Of a stretch of DNA of 62,762 nt, positions 7,290 to 16,115 are shown in pieces (position 1 is the first letter of the stretch; the number at the start of each line of letters is the position of its first letter). Made by a program: the position numbers and the translations under genes. Source of the DNA: Bacteroidota bacterium (GTDB lineage: Bacteria > Bacteroidota > Bacteroidia > Chitinophagales > Chitinophagaceae); NCBI GenBank assembly GCA_030706685.1, contig JAUZOA010000022.1:1-62762 (forward strand), in the 5' to 3' direction. The notes beneath the pieces were generated by a model. It saw nothing but the letters and a program-made list of their open reading frames with translations. It did not search any database and was not told where the DNA came from.

Positions 7290-8480
7290 ATGCTACAAAA
7301 GATCAAAGCTTTAGCTAACCAGTATTCCGCTGAATTCATTGAGATACGGCATCACCTGCACGCCCACCCCGAATTAAGTTACCAGGAATTTGAAACATCA
7401 AAGTTTGTACAGGATAGACTAAAAGAATTCGGGATACCTTATGAAATAAAAGCTGTAACGGGTGTAGTCGGCCTGATTGAAGGGAAAAAGCCGGGTAAAA
7501 GAATAGTCGCCTTACGTGCCGACATGGATGCTCTCCCGATAAAAGAAGAAAATGATGTCGTTTATAAATCAAAGAATGAAGGTGTCATGCATGCATGCGG
7601 TCATGATGTGCATACTACCTGTTTGCTCGGCGCTGCAAAGATTTTGAATGATTTAAAAAATGAATGGGAGGGAACCGTCAAACTGATCTTTCAGCCCGGC
7701 GAGGAAAAAAATCCCGGGGGCGCCAGTTTGCTGATCAAAGAAGGAGTATTGGAATCACCGGAACCTTCTTCCATTTTTGGTTTGCATGTTCACCCGGGCT
7801 TGCCGGTCGGTAAGATGAGTTTTCGTGGCGGCAAAGTAATGGCAAGCGCCGATGAATTATATATGACTATTAAAGGAAAAGGCGGTCATGCTGCCGCACC
7901 CCATCTTTGTATTGACCCGATCCTTATTGCTTCGCACCTGGTCATTAGTTTGCAACAGGTCGTAAGCCGTAATAATAACCCGCACAATCCTACCGTGCTT
8001 TCCATTACCTCTTTCCAGGGAGGATCCACTACCAATGTAATTCCCGGTGAAGTAAAATTGAAAGGAACATTCAGGGCAATGAATGAAGAATGGCGTTTCA
8101 GGGCGCATGATCTGATTACAAAAATGGCTACTGAACTGGTGCATAGCATGGGCGGTGAAATTGACCTGCTGATTGATGTAGGTTATCCCTGTGTATACAA
8201 CAATGAGGCGTTGAACGAACTCGCAAGAAAAAAAGCGGAAGAATTTATTGGCCCCGGCAATGTGGAAGAAACAGAACCGAGAATGGGTGCAGAAGATTTT
8301 GGTTATTACTCACAGGAAATACCCGGTTGTTTCTTTCGCCTCGGTGTAATGAATACCAAGAAAGGCATTACTTCGGGGGTGCATACTCCTACTTTTAATA
8401 TTGACGAATCGGCGATTGAAACCGGCATGGGGATGATGGCCTGGCTGGGAAGCAGTATCGAAATAAAAAATGACAAATAA
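7290..8480 (+). CDS. M20 family amidohydrolase (N-acyl-amino-acid or hippurate hydrolase type)
   Basis: This is a cytosolic, metal-dependent amidase that removes acyl groups from amino acids or similar amides. The 396-residue length is normal for the M20D group. Motifs appear in order: ALRADMDALPI (about residues 75-85), HACGHDVHT (about 105-113), FQPGEE with the catalytic glutamate, GLHVHPGLPVG, and near the end GAEDFGYY. There is no signal peptide. ATG 7290 is supported by the -7 box 4 nt upstream. The natural substrate cannot be read from the sequence; N-acetyl- or N-benzoyl-amino acids are typical. Confidence 0.92.
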   Translation: MLQKIKALANQYSAEFIEIRHHLHAHPELSYQEFETSKFVQDRLKEFGIPYEIKAVTGVVGLIEGKKPGKRIVALRADMDALPIKEENDVVYKSKNEGVMHACGHDVHTTCLLGAAKILNDLKNEWEGTVKLIFQPGEEKNPGGASLLIKEGVLESPEPSSIFGLHVHPGLPVGKMSFRGGKVMASADELYMTIKGKGGHAAAPHLCIDPILIASHLVISLQQVVSRNNNPHNPTVLSITSFQGGSTTNVIPGEVKLKGTFRAMNEEWRFRAHDLITKMATELVHSMGGEIDLLIDVGYPCVYNNEALNELARKKAEEFIGPGNVEETEPRMGAEDFGYYSQEIPGCFFRLGVMNTKKGITSGVHTPTFNIDESAIETGMGMMAWLGSSIEIKNDK

Positions 8481-8540
8481 GAAATACCGGCTCCATGCAA
8501 CGTTGGCAGGCCACCTGGTGTCATTTTTTAAAAGAAGGCA

Positions 8541-8960
8541 ATGAGATTGTTTGTACTAATCATTTTTCTTGCCTGCACAGGGTTACTGGTCGCCTGCAGG
8601 AAAAATGGGAATGAAAGCAGTAAAACTTCGCTGAATATTAAACTGCATGATTGCACCGGCCATATTTTCCGGGACAACAGCATAAATCTTTGCTTTGATT
8701 CGGTTATTTCTGATTCCCGTTGCCCGGCAAATGTTGAATGTATCTGGCAGGGAGCCGCTACCTGTAAATTTTCATTCTTAAAGAATAACGGAACTTACCC
8801 GCTTACTTTGTCAACACTTTCCCTTGGGCCATTTAAAAAGGATACAACATTGCTTGGTTACAAAATTGAGTTGATGAACCTCACTCCTTACCCGGAATTA
8901 CCTCCTGTTCCGCTTCCCGGTAATGTAATCAGGGCGGAAGTAAAAATCACCAGGCTTTAG
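8541..8960 (+). CDS. Small lipoprotein with SRCP...CIWQG motif
   Basis: The 139-residue product has a signal peptide ending in a lipobox (LLVAC, Cys19), so it should be lipid-anchored. The mature part contains DSRCPANVECIWQGAA, a cysteine-containing motif shared by many uncharacterised bacterial lipoproteins, then a predicted all-beta region rich in Pro and Leu (LTPYPELPPVPLPG). At least four cysteines in the mature region suggest disulfides in the periplasm or on the outer face. Its function is unknown. It follows the M20 gene by 60 nt and may be co-transcribed with it. Confidence 0.8.
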   Translation: MRLFVLIIFLACTGLLVACRKNGNESSKTSLNIKLHDCTGHIFRDNSINLCFDSVISDSRCPANVECIWQGAATCKFSFLKNNGTYPLTLSTLSLGPFKKDTTLLGYKIELMNLTPYPELPPVPLPGNVIRAEVKITRL

Positions 8961-9196
8961 AATTAGCTTTATTCTCTTTTATTCTTTTACCGGAATTTAG
9001 CTATCCATTTAATTTTGCCACATAGTAGCTATGAATTTCAAGAATGAATTATGAAATATGAGGCTTATTTGTAAAAAATTTACGGCTATTCATGTTGCCA
9101 GCGCTTTAATTAAAAAACCAAACTAAGAGTTTACCACAACCCCTTCATTACATTCTAAACTTTTTATTGCTTATTTTGCACGCCTGATTCAATTCT

Positions 9197-11542
9197 ATGC
9201 AAAAGGAATTTCGGAAACAACAGGCCCTGGAGTATCATTCCAAAGGAAGACCCGGGAAAATAGAAGTAGTCCCAACCAAAGAAGCCAAAACACAAAGAGA
9301 CCTTTCACTGGCCTATTCGCCAGGCGTGGCTGAACCCTGCCTCGAAATCGCAGCGCACCCTGAAGACGTCTATAAGTACACAGCGAAAGGAAACCTGGTG
9401 GCCGTTATCAGCAACGGAACGGCAGTATTAGGTCTTGGTAATATTGGCCCCGAAGCCGGTAAACCCGTTATGGAAGGAAAGGGAGTTCTGTTTAAAATAT
9501 TCGCAGACATTGACGTGTTTGATATCGAGATCAATGAAACGGACCCGGAAAAATTTGTACAGATTGTAAAAGCGCTTGAGCCAACTTTTGGCGGAATTAA
9601 CCTGGAAGATATTAAATCGCCCGAATGTTTCTATATCGAAAGGAGACTGAAGGATGAACTCAATATCCCGGTCATGCATGATGACCAGCATGGCACCGCT
9701 ATTATCAGCGCGGCAGCCTTACTGAATGCGCTGGAAATCCAAAAGAAGAAAATAGAGAAGGCAAAGTTTGTGGTAAATGGTGCAGGCGCGGCAGCTATAT
9801 CCTGTACAAAACTTTATATCGCGTTAGGCGCTAAAAAGGAAAACTTCCTGGTCTTTGACAGTAAAGGCCTGATTCATACTGAACGTACTGATCTTGATGA
9901 AATAAAAAAAGAATTTGCGGCTACTGCCAAGCCTATGACACTGGAGCAGGGTCTTAAAGATGCGGATGTCTTTATCGGGCTCAGCAAAGGAAATGTGCTT
10001 AGCCAGGAAATGGTAAAAGGAATGGCGAAGAACCCGATTGTTTTTGCTATGGCAAATCCTGACCCGGAGATTAGTTATGAAGACGCGACGGCGGCCAGGA
10101 AAGATATTATTATGGCTACCGGCCGTAGCGATTATCCCAACCAGGTAAATAATGTTCTTGGTTTCCCTTACATCTTCCGGGGAGCTTTGGATGTTCGTGC
10201 CAAGCAAATCAACGAAGCGATGAAGCTAGCAGCGGTCAGGGCTCTCGCCGACCTGGCAAAAACTCCTGTGCCCGATATCGTGAATATGGCGTACAATGAA
10301 ACGAACATTACTTTTGGCAGCAATTATATCATACCCAAACCGGTTGACCCAAGATTGCTGTCTACTATTGCTCCTGCCGTGGCCAAAGCTGCTATGGATA
10401 GCGGCGTGGCCAACCAGCCCATTACTGACTGGGATGCTTATATCGCTGAACTTAACAAGCGTCTCGGTTTGGATAACCAGGTGATGCGTGTGGTAGGCAA
10501 TAAAGCGCGCCGCGATCCCAAACGAATTGTTTTTGCCGAAGCTGATAATATAAAGATCCTGAAAGCGGCACAGATCGTTTTTGATGACGGTATCGGTTAT
10601 CCTATGCTGCTGGGCGATGAAACAAGGATCAGGAATATGGCTATGTCCAATGGAATTGATCTCGAAGGATTGCCCATTTTCGATCCGCGTGACGAGAGTA
10701 CAGAAGAAAAAAGAAACCTGTACGCAGAGATCTTTTTCAAAAAAAGACAGCGAAGGGGCTTTAATGCTTATGAAGCTAAAAAGATAATGAGGGATAGGAA
10801 TTATTTTGGTTGCATGATGGTGGAATGCGGTGATGCCGATGCCATGATCTCGGGTCTTACCAAGAATTATCCTGATACGATCCGGCCCGCTTTACATACT
10901 ATCGGTACAGAGGAAGGTGTAAATAAAATTGCCGGGATGTACCTGATGCTTACAAAAAGAGGCCCTTTATTCCTGGCAGATACTACCGTCAACTTCAATC
11001 CTACTGCCAATGAACTGGCAGATATCACCCTGATGGTAGCTAAAGAGGTCCGTCATTTTAATATTGTTCCCAGGATTGCCATGCTGAGCTATTCTAATTT
11101 TGGCAGCAGTAATTCCCCTGAAGCAAGATTGGTGGCAGAAGCCAGGAAGATAGTAAAAGAAAAAATGCCTTCGCTGATCGTAGATGGCGAAATGCAGGCG
11201 AATGTGGCTTTTAATAAAGAAATGCTGAAAGAAAACTATCCTTTCTCGGAGCTAACGGACAAAGATGTAAATACACTTATTTTCCCCAACCTCGCTGCCG
11301 GCAATATCACTTACAATATATTGAAAGAACTGGGAGACGCGGATGCGGTAGGCCCCATCCTGCTGGGCTTGAAAAAACCGGTTCATATTTTACAACTGGG
11401 CAGCTCGGTACGAAGCATCGTTAATATGGCATTGATAGCGGTAGTGGATGCGCAGATAAAATGCAGGAATGTTTCTACCGAAGAAATCGTGAAGAAATCA
11501 CCCTGGTGGAAACGGTTTAAAAAACCAAATAAAGATGTATAG
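9197..11542 (+). CDS. maeB: NADP-dependent malic enzyme with phosphotransacetylase-like domain
   Basis: It decarboxylates malate to pyruvate with NADP+, linking the TCA cycle to biosynthesis. The 781-residue protein has the two-domain MaeB layout. The malic-enzyme part spans about residues 1-410: [11 protein letters not shown] with Tyr40, [12 protein letters not shown] for metal and substrate, and the nucleotide-fold motif [12 protein letters not shown]. The rest, about 430-770, is a phosphate acetyl/butaryl transferase-like domain (for example [10 protein letters not shown] and [20 protein letters not shown]), which in E. coli MaeB is regulatory. Length and motifs are normal. ATG 9197 is used. 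It stands alone, and a 230-nt periodic hairpin region follows it. Confidence 0.95.
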   Translation: MQKEFRKQQALEYHSKGRPGKIEVVPTKEAKTQRDLSLAYSPGVAEPCLEIAAHPEDVYKYTAKGNLVAVISNGTAVLGLGNIGPEAGKPVMEGKGVLFKIFADIDVFDIEINETDPEKFVQIVKALEPTFGGINLEDIKSPECFYIERRLKDELNIPVMHDDQHGTAIISAAALLNALEIQKKKIEKAKFVVNGAGAAAISCTKLYIALGAKKENFLVFDSKGLIHTERTDLDEIKKEFAATAKPMTLEQGLKDADVFIGLSKGNVLSQEMVKGMAKNPIVFAMANPDPEISYEDATAARKDIIMATGRSDYPNQVNNVLGFPYIFRGALDVRAKQINEAMKLAAVRALADLAKTPVPDIVNMAYNETNITFGSNYIIPKPVDPRLLSTIAPAVAKAAMDSGVANQPITDWDAYIAELNKRLGLDNQVMRVVGNKARRDPKRIVFAEADNIKILKAAQIVFDDGIGYPMLLGDETRIRNMAMSNGIDLEGLPIFDPRDESTEEKRNLYAEIFFKKRQRRGFNAYEAKKIMRDRNYFGCMMVECGDADAMISGLTKNYPDTIRPALHTIGTEEGVNKIAGMYLMLTKRGPLFLADTTVNFNPTANELADITLMVAKEVRHFNIVPRIAMLSYSNFGSSNSPEARLVAEARKIVKEKMPSLIVDGEMQANVAFNKEMLKENYPFSELTDKDVNTLIFPNLAAGNITYNILKELGDADAVGPILLGLKKPVHILQLGSSVRSIVNMALIAVVDAQIKCRNVSTEEIVKKSPWWKRFKKPNKDV

Positions 11543-11780
11543 AAACGTTGAAGGCTCTAAAAATGGTGAGCAGGTTTCATGGAAATCGTTCAAGAGTTTA
11601 AGAGTTCACGAGTTTACAAGTTGGGTCGGTTAAACATATGATTTTCCTTAATTATTGACGTTTGCATTCTATTATTTTTTCCATACTTGCTAAAATATCG
11701 CCGCGTTCAACAACTCTTAAACTTGTGAACTCCTGAACTTGTGAACCCTTAAATGGCTTAAACGTTAACGTCTTACACTT
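11541..11780. repeat. Long periodic hairpin between maeB and mlaE
   Basis: The left side AAGAGTTTAAGAGTTCACGA, continuing GTTTACAAGTTG (about 11590-11621), faces a right side ACTCTTAAACTTGTGAACTC, continuing CTGAACTTGTGAACCC (about 11714-11749). Loop sequence is AT-rich. It begins at the maeB stop codon and extends to just before mlaE. It is the largest member of the GTTTAA/GTTCAC word family here. Confidence 0.7.
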
Positions 11781-11811
11781 TTTCGTTGTATTTTACAGCC
11801 CAAAATTCCAA

Positions 11812-12549
11812 ATGACCATTTTCAGTGACATAGGCCGCTACCTTCTGATGATCAAAGGCATGTTCTCCCGTCCTGAGAATGGCAGGATGTACTGGAAAGA
11901 ATTCATGCACCAGTGTACGGAGATCGGGATCGGCGCATTAGGAATCGTGGCAATCATTTCGGTCTTTATCGGTGCGGTATCCACTCTGCAAACAGCTTAC
12001 CAGTTGATCAGCCCTCTTATCCCCCTATCTACTATTGCCCAGATAGTCCGGGATACGGTGATCCTTGAGTTTGCCCCTACCCTTACCTGTATTGTACTGG
12101 CAGGAGTAATTGGAAGCAAAATCGCGAGTGAACTGGGTAATATGCGCGTAAGTGAACAAATAGATGCATTGGAGATCATGGGTATCAATACCAAGGCTTA
12201 TCTCGTATTGCCAAAAATCCTCGCGGGTTTACTGATGATCCCTTTTCTTGTGATAATTGCGATGGCCCTTGGTATATGGGGCGGAAGGGTGGCTGCCATA
12301 TCCGCCAATATTATCTCCGGCAACATTTATGATAAAGGGCTGCACGAGGGTTTTAAAGCCTATAATGTTTTCTTTGCTTTGGCAAAAGGTTACACTTTCG
12401 CTTTTATCATTTCCAGTATCCCTGCTTTTTATGGCTATTATGTAAAAGGTGGCGCGTTGGAGATCGGGCGTTCAAGCACAAAAGCAGTTGTCGTCAGTTG
12501 TATTTTAATATTATTTTCGGATTATATCCTGTCAGCTTTGTTGTTATAA
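11812..12549 (+). CDS. mlaE: MlaE-type lipid ABC transporter permease
   Basis: This is the inner-membrane permease of a retrograde phospholipid transporter that maintains outer-membrane lipid asymmetry. The 245-residue length is typical. Family features include the stretch GIVAIISVFIGAVSTLQTAYQ, a conserved central region FAPTLTCIVLAGVIGSKIASELGNM with the MlaE-typical Gly/Glu pattern, and EQIDALEIMGIN. About five membrane segments are visible. The ATPase subunit follows at 12776. The MlaD-type MCE protein is not in this window. ATG 11812 is used; no good Shine-Dalgarno is present. A REP-like palindrome begins right after the stop. Confidence 0.92.
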   Translation: MTIFSDIGRYLLMIKGMFSRPENGRMYWKEFMHQCTEIGIGALGIVAIISVFIGAVSTLQTAYQLISPLIPLSTIAQIVRDTVILEFAPTLTCIVLAGVIGSKIASELGNMRVSEQIDALEIMGINTKAYLVLPKILAGLLMIPFLVIIAMALGIWGGRVAAISANIISGNIYDKGLHEGFKAYNVFFALAKGYTFAFIISSIPAFYGYYVKGGALEIGRSSTKAVVVSCILILFSDYILSALLL

Positions 12550-12550
12550 G

Positions 12551-12580
12551 ACCCCCGGCCCTTAAAGGGGGACTTGGGTC
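12551..12580. repeat. REP-like palindrome at the mlaE 3' end
   Basis: CCCCCGGCCCTTAAAGGGGG (12553-12572), followed by ACTTGGGTC, starts 2 nt after the mlaE stop. It resembles the elements after deoC and at the end of sucD. It separates mlaE from mlaF by 226 nt, an unusual gap for subunits of one transporter. Confidence 0.65.
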
Positions 12581-12775
12581 GAATAGTCATTTATATTTAG
12601 TTAAGTTCTTTAAACAGGTAGTTGATGATACTGTTACCGGTTAAATCTTTTATAATCCTGCATAATACAGGCAGGAAAGAGCAAAAGGTCGCACATTATC
12701 ATTTACCAGTTTGCTAATTAAAAATTCAAAAAGTCCGCTTACGGTCCCGCAAAATGGGGAACCAGGAAAAGCCTC

Positions 12776-13585
12776 ATGATAGAAGTAAGGAACATACAAA
12801 AAAGTTTTGGCGATAAAACAGTCATACATAATGTCAGCGCTGTGATGAAAGCCGGCCAGTGCAACCTGATCATCGGAACGAGTGGCAGCGGCAAGACTGT
12901 ATTAATGAAATGTATGGTGGGCCTGTTCGATCCCGATCATGGTGAAGTATTGTACAGTGGCCAGAATTTTACTGAAATGAGCCCGGAAGCGAAAACAGAG
13001 ATCCGTAAAGAGATCGGCATGCTGTTCCAGGGTTCTGCGCTTTTTGACAGCCAGACGGTAGAGCAGAATGTAATGTTTCCACTGGATATGTTCACCAAAT
13101 GGCCGCATAGTAAAAAATTGGAGCGGGTAAATGAAGTATTGGCAAGAGTAAATATCGTTGACGCCAATAAAAAATACCCGGCTGAACTGAGTGGCGGTAT
13201 GAAAAAAAGAGTAGCGCTGGCAAGGGCGATAGTCCTTAATCCCAAATATCTTTTTTGCGATGAGCCGAATTCAGGTCTTGATCCGCAGACATCCCTTGTC
13301 ATTGATAAACTGATACAGGAAATCACCAAAGAATTCAATATCACGACGGTAGTAAACACACACGATATGAATAGCGTGATGGAGATTGGTAATTACATCC
13401 TGTATATGTACCAGGGCCATAAAGAATGGGAAGGGAATAACAGGGAAATCATCTTCAGTAAGAATCAGCGTTTGAACGAATTCATCTTTGCTTCCGAGTT
13501 TTTGAAAGATGCCAAGGAAATGCGTATGCTGGAAGAAACCGGCAGAATACCTAATCACCGGAATTTGGATGATACGCAAAAGTGA
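12776..13585 (+). CDS. mlaF: MlaF-type ABC transporter ATP-binding protein
   Basis: This is the ATPase subunit that powers the MlaE permease encoded just upstream. The 269-residue protein has Walker A GTSGSGKT (residues 34-41), the Q-loop in MLFQGSALFDSQTV, the signature LSGGMKKRVALARAI, Walker B YLFCDEPNSGLD and the switch His in NTHDMNSV. FQGSALFDSQTVEQNV is characteristic of MlaF proteins. The C-terminus has a short extension (EETGRIPNHRNLDDTQK). ATG 12776 is used. The 226-nt gap after mlaE contains a REP-like palindrome; co-transcription is still the simplest reading. Confidence 0.93.
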   Translation: MIEVRNIQKSFGDKTVIHNVSAVMKAGQCNLIIGTSGSGKTVLMKCMVGLFDPDHGEVLYSGQNFTEMSPEAKTEIRKEIGMLFQGSALFDSQTVEQNVMFPLDMFTKWPHSKKLERVNEVLARVNIVDANKKYPAELSGGMKKRVALARAIVLNPKYLFCDEPNSGLDPQTSLVIDKLIQEITKEFNITTVVNTHDMNSVMEIGNYILYMYQGHKEWEGNNREIIFSKNQRLNEFIFASEFLKDAKEMRMLEETGRIPNHRNLDDTQK

Positions 13586-13667
13586 TGACAGGGTTGTATA
13601 GTGATTTTGGAAAGTGAAATTTTAAAATGGCCTCTCCCCTATCCCGGTCAATTAATTTTTAATCCCT

Positions 13668-13675
13668 TACTTTTG
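13668..13675 (+). promoter_or_regulatory. Candidate -7 box of sucD
   Basis: TACTTTTG matches TAnnTTTG and lies 38 nt before the sucD ATG. The expected -33 TTTG is not clear in the AT-rich stretch upstream. Confidence 0.4.
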
Positions 13676-13713
13676 CCATCTTCAAATCATCAACTGAGTA
13701 AATTGCAGATTCC

Positions 13714-14604
13714 ATGAGTATCCTGGTTAATAAAAACTCCAAAATTTTAGTTCAAGGTTTTACGGGAACAGAAGGCACTTTCCACGCTACGCAAATGATA
13801 GAGTATGGCACCCATGTAGTCGGTGGTGTTACACCCGGTAAGGGCGGCAATAAGCATTTGGATAAACCTGTCTTTAATACGGTAGCTGATTGCGTAAAAT
13901 CAACGGGCGCTGATGTAAGCATCATCTTTGTGCCGCCCGCCTTTGCTGCCGATGCTATTATGGAATCCGCCGAAGCAGGAATAAAACTGGTAGTGTGCAT
14001 CACCGAAGGTATCCCGGTGCAGGATATGGTGAAAGTGAAAAACTATCTCCTGGGAAAGAATACAAGGTTAGTGGGTCCCAACTGCCCGGGAGTTATTACC
14101 GCGGAAGAATGTAAGGTAGGTATCATGCCGGGTTTTGTTTTTATCAAAGGAAGAATAGGCATTGTTTCCAAGTCAGGCACACTGACCTATGAAGCCGCAG
14201 ACCAGGTAGCAAAAGCGGGTCTTGGAATTTCTACTGCTGTGGGCATCGGCGGCGACCCGATCATCGGCACTACTACCAAAGAAGCCATTGAATTATTCAT
14301 GAATGATCCCAATACTGATGCGATCGTTATGATTGGTGAAATTGGCGGCGGCATGGAAGCCGAAGCGGCAAGATGGATAAAAGAAACGGGTAATAAGAAA
14401 CCGGTTGTAGGTTTTATTGCCGGTCAAACAGCTCCCCCGGGAAGACGTATGGGTCATGCCGGCGCGATTGTTGGCGGCGCGGAAGATACGGCTGCCGCGA
14501 AAATGAAGATCATGGAGGAATGTGGCATTCATGTAGTAAAAAGTCCGGCCGATATTGGGAAGAGAATGGCGGAAGTAATACTCCCTGTCCCCCTGAAGGG
14601 GTGA
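13714..14604 (+). CDS. sucD: Succinyl-CoA synthetase alpha subunit
   Basis: It is the CoA-binding, phosphohistidine-carrying subunit of succinyl-CoA ligase in the TCA cycle. The 296-residue protein has the N-terminal CoA-binding motif [19 protein letters not shown], and the active-site histidine His248 in [11 protein letters not shown]. The beta subunit (sucC) is not adjacent, as is common in Bacteroidota. The C-terminus is odd: after the usual ending MAEVI it runs into LPVPLKG, which is encoded by a REP-like palindrome that contains the stop codon. The last six or seven residues therefore appear to be supplied by the repeat. Confidence 0.95.
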   Translation: MSILVNKNSKILVQGFTGTEGTFHATQMIEYGTHVVGGVTPGKGGNKHLDKPVFNTVADCVKSTGADVSIIFVPPAFAADAIMESAEAGIKLVVCITEGIPVQDMVKVKNYLLGKNTRLVGPNCPGVITAEECKVGIMPGFVFIKGRIGIVSKSGTLTYEAADQVAKAGLGISTAVGIGGDPIIGTTTKEAIELFMNDPNTDAIVMIGEIGGGMEAEAARWIKETGNKKPVVGFIAGQTAPPGRRMGHAGAIVGGAEDTAAAKMKIMEECGIHVVKSPADIGKRMAEVILPVPLKG

Positions 14605-14610
14605 CTTAGG
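14580..14610. repeat. REP-like palindrome overlapping the sucD stop codon
   Basis: CTCCCTGTCCCCCTGAAGGG (14581-14600), continuing GTGACTTAGG, nearly repeats the element after deoC (3352). Here it encodes the last residues of SucD and supplies its TGA. Confidence 0.75.
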
Positions 14611-14637
14611 CCAGGTACAACACAATATTAGTAAACG

Positions 14638-14668
14638 AAAAGCCTCTTCCGAATTTGAAGAGGCTTTT
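14638..14668. terminator. Bidirectional terminator between sucD and the DUF4476 gene
   Basis: AAAAGCCTCTTC (14638-14649) pairs perfectly with GAAGAGGCTTTT (14657-14668) around a 7-nt loop. The T/A-rich ends allow it to work on both strands, which suits the convergent genes. Confidence 0.85.
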
Positions 14669-14705
14669 AGCTATAAGACATTTATTACTCCCTTTAGGGT
14701 TAGGG

Positions 14706-15437
14706 TTAAAAGTTACGAATATAACGGGCCAATTCAAGCTTACTTCCGCTGAAACTGAACACATCGTTCAGGATGAAATAATTTTCTTTATCCACTGTAT
14801 TAGCATAAGCCTGTTTGGCCAATTCCAGTTTATTCGTTTCAAAACTGAACAGCAGTACCAACTGTTTCACTTGTGCGGAAGTCAGGTTATTCGTATTTAC
14901 TATATGTGTAGCTGATTTCAACTTATTCGCTTCAAGCCATTCCTTGCTGATAGACTGCAATACCTGGCTGAATTGACGGTCACTCAGACTGCTCATATTG
15001 TTTGCATAACCATAATGTGTATCGTAATCACCCAGTCTGCCGCCAGGGTCATCTTTCGAAACATCATAGCATTTCCCGTCATTCTCATAAGAATTGCCGC
15101 GGATCGCTGTTTCATCCACAGAAGCATTTCCCGAACAATCAATAGTAATACTCAGCAGTGTCTTCGGCCTGACCAGCACAGAAGAATTATAAATTATTTC
15201 TTCCCTGCGACGGGCATCATTTTCTTCAGTATATACCTGCACGGCGTGGTAACCGGCATCCAATCCCTGGATCATTAATGAGCTGAAGCCCGGTTCAAAG
15301 TTGAAACCGTCCACTACAACACGGATATCACTTTTATCCAGCGACTTTACGGAGAGCTCACTCTTTGGTTTGGCACCGGATGCAAAAACAGAGAGGCTCA
15401 TGAGGGTAGAAGCTAAAAGTGTAAAAATTGTTTTCAT
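14706..15437 (-). CDS. Exported DUF4476 domain protein
   Basis: The 243-residue product starts with a signal peptide (TLLASTLMSLSVFASGA, cut near residue 20). A beta-rich N-terminal half follows. The C-terminal part, from about residue 150, has alpha-helical repeats typical of DUF4476: SDRQFSQVLQSISKEWLEAN, then LTSAQVKQLVLLFSFE, then KLELAKQAYANTVDKENYF. This domain is common in Bacteroidota secreted proteins, and its function is unknown. The gene converges on sucD with a shared terminator. ATG at 15437 is used. No partner gene is evident. Confidence 0.85.
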   Translation of the reverse strand: MKTIFTLLASTLMSLSVFASGAKPKSELSVKSLDKSDIRVVVDGFNFEPGFSSLMIQGLDAGYHAVQVYTEENDARRREEIIYNSSVLVRPKTLLSITIDCSGNASVDETAIRGNSYENDGKCYDVSKDDPGGRLGDYDTHYGYANNMSSLSDRQFSQVLQSISKEWLEANKLKSATHIVNTNNLTSAQVKQLVLLFSFETNKLELAKQAYANTVDKENYFILNDVFSFSGSKLELARYIRNF

Positions 15438-15712
15438 ACATTTTGTTTTAAATTTTTAAAATCGGGTTCATGCCGATAATTTCAAAGCACATGCCATCGT
15501 GCCAAAAATCCGGCAAGGAAACGTTAAAGGAAATCAAGGGGTGTTTCAGGGCTCCCTATAACTCAATACCAGCAAGCGTTTCAGCCAACGTTATTTAATG
15601 TTAAGCCAAATGATCTTTTCATTTCTCAAAAAATAAATACCCTGAAAGCGGTATTGTCTTTTGTTAATTAAAAATAAATATTCGTTGGTTCATTAAACTT
15701 AAGCCATCCTGT

Positions 15713-15976
15713 ATGTTCATCTCTGTCCATCACAAAATTTCCAGTCCTGGCCAGTTCTGGGCTTCGGCACAAAAAAACCTTCCCCATCTTCCTGAAACCG
15801 GTGTAAAGCGCGTAGTATGTGTTTTTCCTTCAAATGATATGGGTGAAGCCACCTGTATCTGGGAAGCTGATTCCATTGAAGCATTGAATAAATACCTGCG
15901 CTGTAAAGTCTTCGACTGGAGCCGTGAAACTTATTTTGAGATCAGTGCATCCAATGCAATAGGGTTGCCATCCTGA
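15713..15976 (+). CDS. Small uncharacterised ferredoxin-like-fold protein
   Basis: The 87-residue protein has the pattern of small dimeric alpha/beta-barrel-like proteins such as DUF4242 relatives: FISVHHKISSPGQFWASAQKN, then VVCVFPSNDMGEATCIWEADS, then ALNKYLRC. No signal peptide is present, so a cytosolic place is likely. The function is unknown. It is probably real: the frame is clean, the product has a sensible beta-alpha-beta pattern, and a hairpin with T-rich tail follows 32 nt after the stop. Confidence 0.7.
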   Translation: MFISVHHKISSPGQFWASAQKNLPHLPETGVKRVVCVFPSNDMGEATCIWEADSIEALNKYLRCKVFDWSRETYFEISASNAIGLPS

Positions 15977-16008
15977 TAGTATTGCAGGTTATCCTCCGTC
16001 CTTCCCAT

Positions 16009-16043
16009 GGCGGCCTTCGCAAGAAGGTCGCCTCATTATTTTA
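16009..16043 (+). terminator. Terminator after the small gene at 15713
   Basis: GGCGGCCTTC (16009-16018) and GAAGGTCGCC (16023-16032) form a 10-bp stem with a GCAA tetraloop, followed by TCATTATTTTAT. The tail is only moderately T-rich. Confidence 0.65.
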
Positions 16044-16115
16044 TGAAATACACAACGCCGCCGCATCTAATGCTTACATCAATTTATTTACCTTGTACCC
16101 AAAATTTTTATCCGC

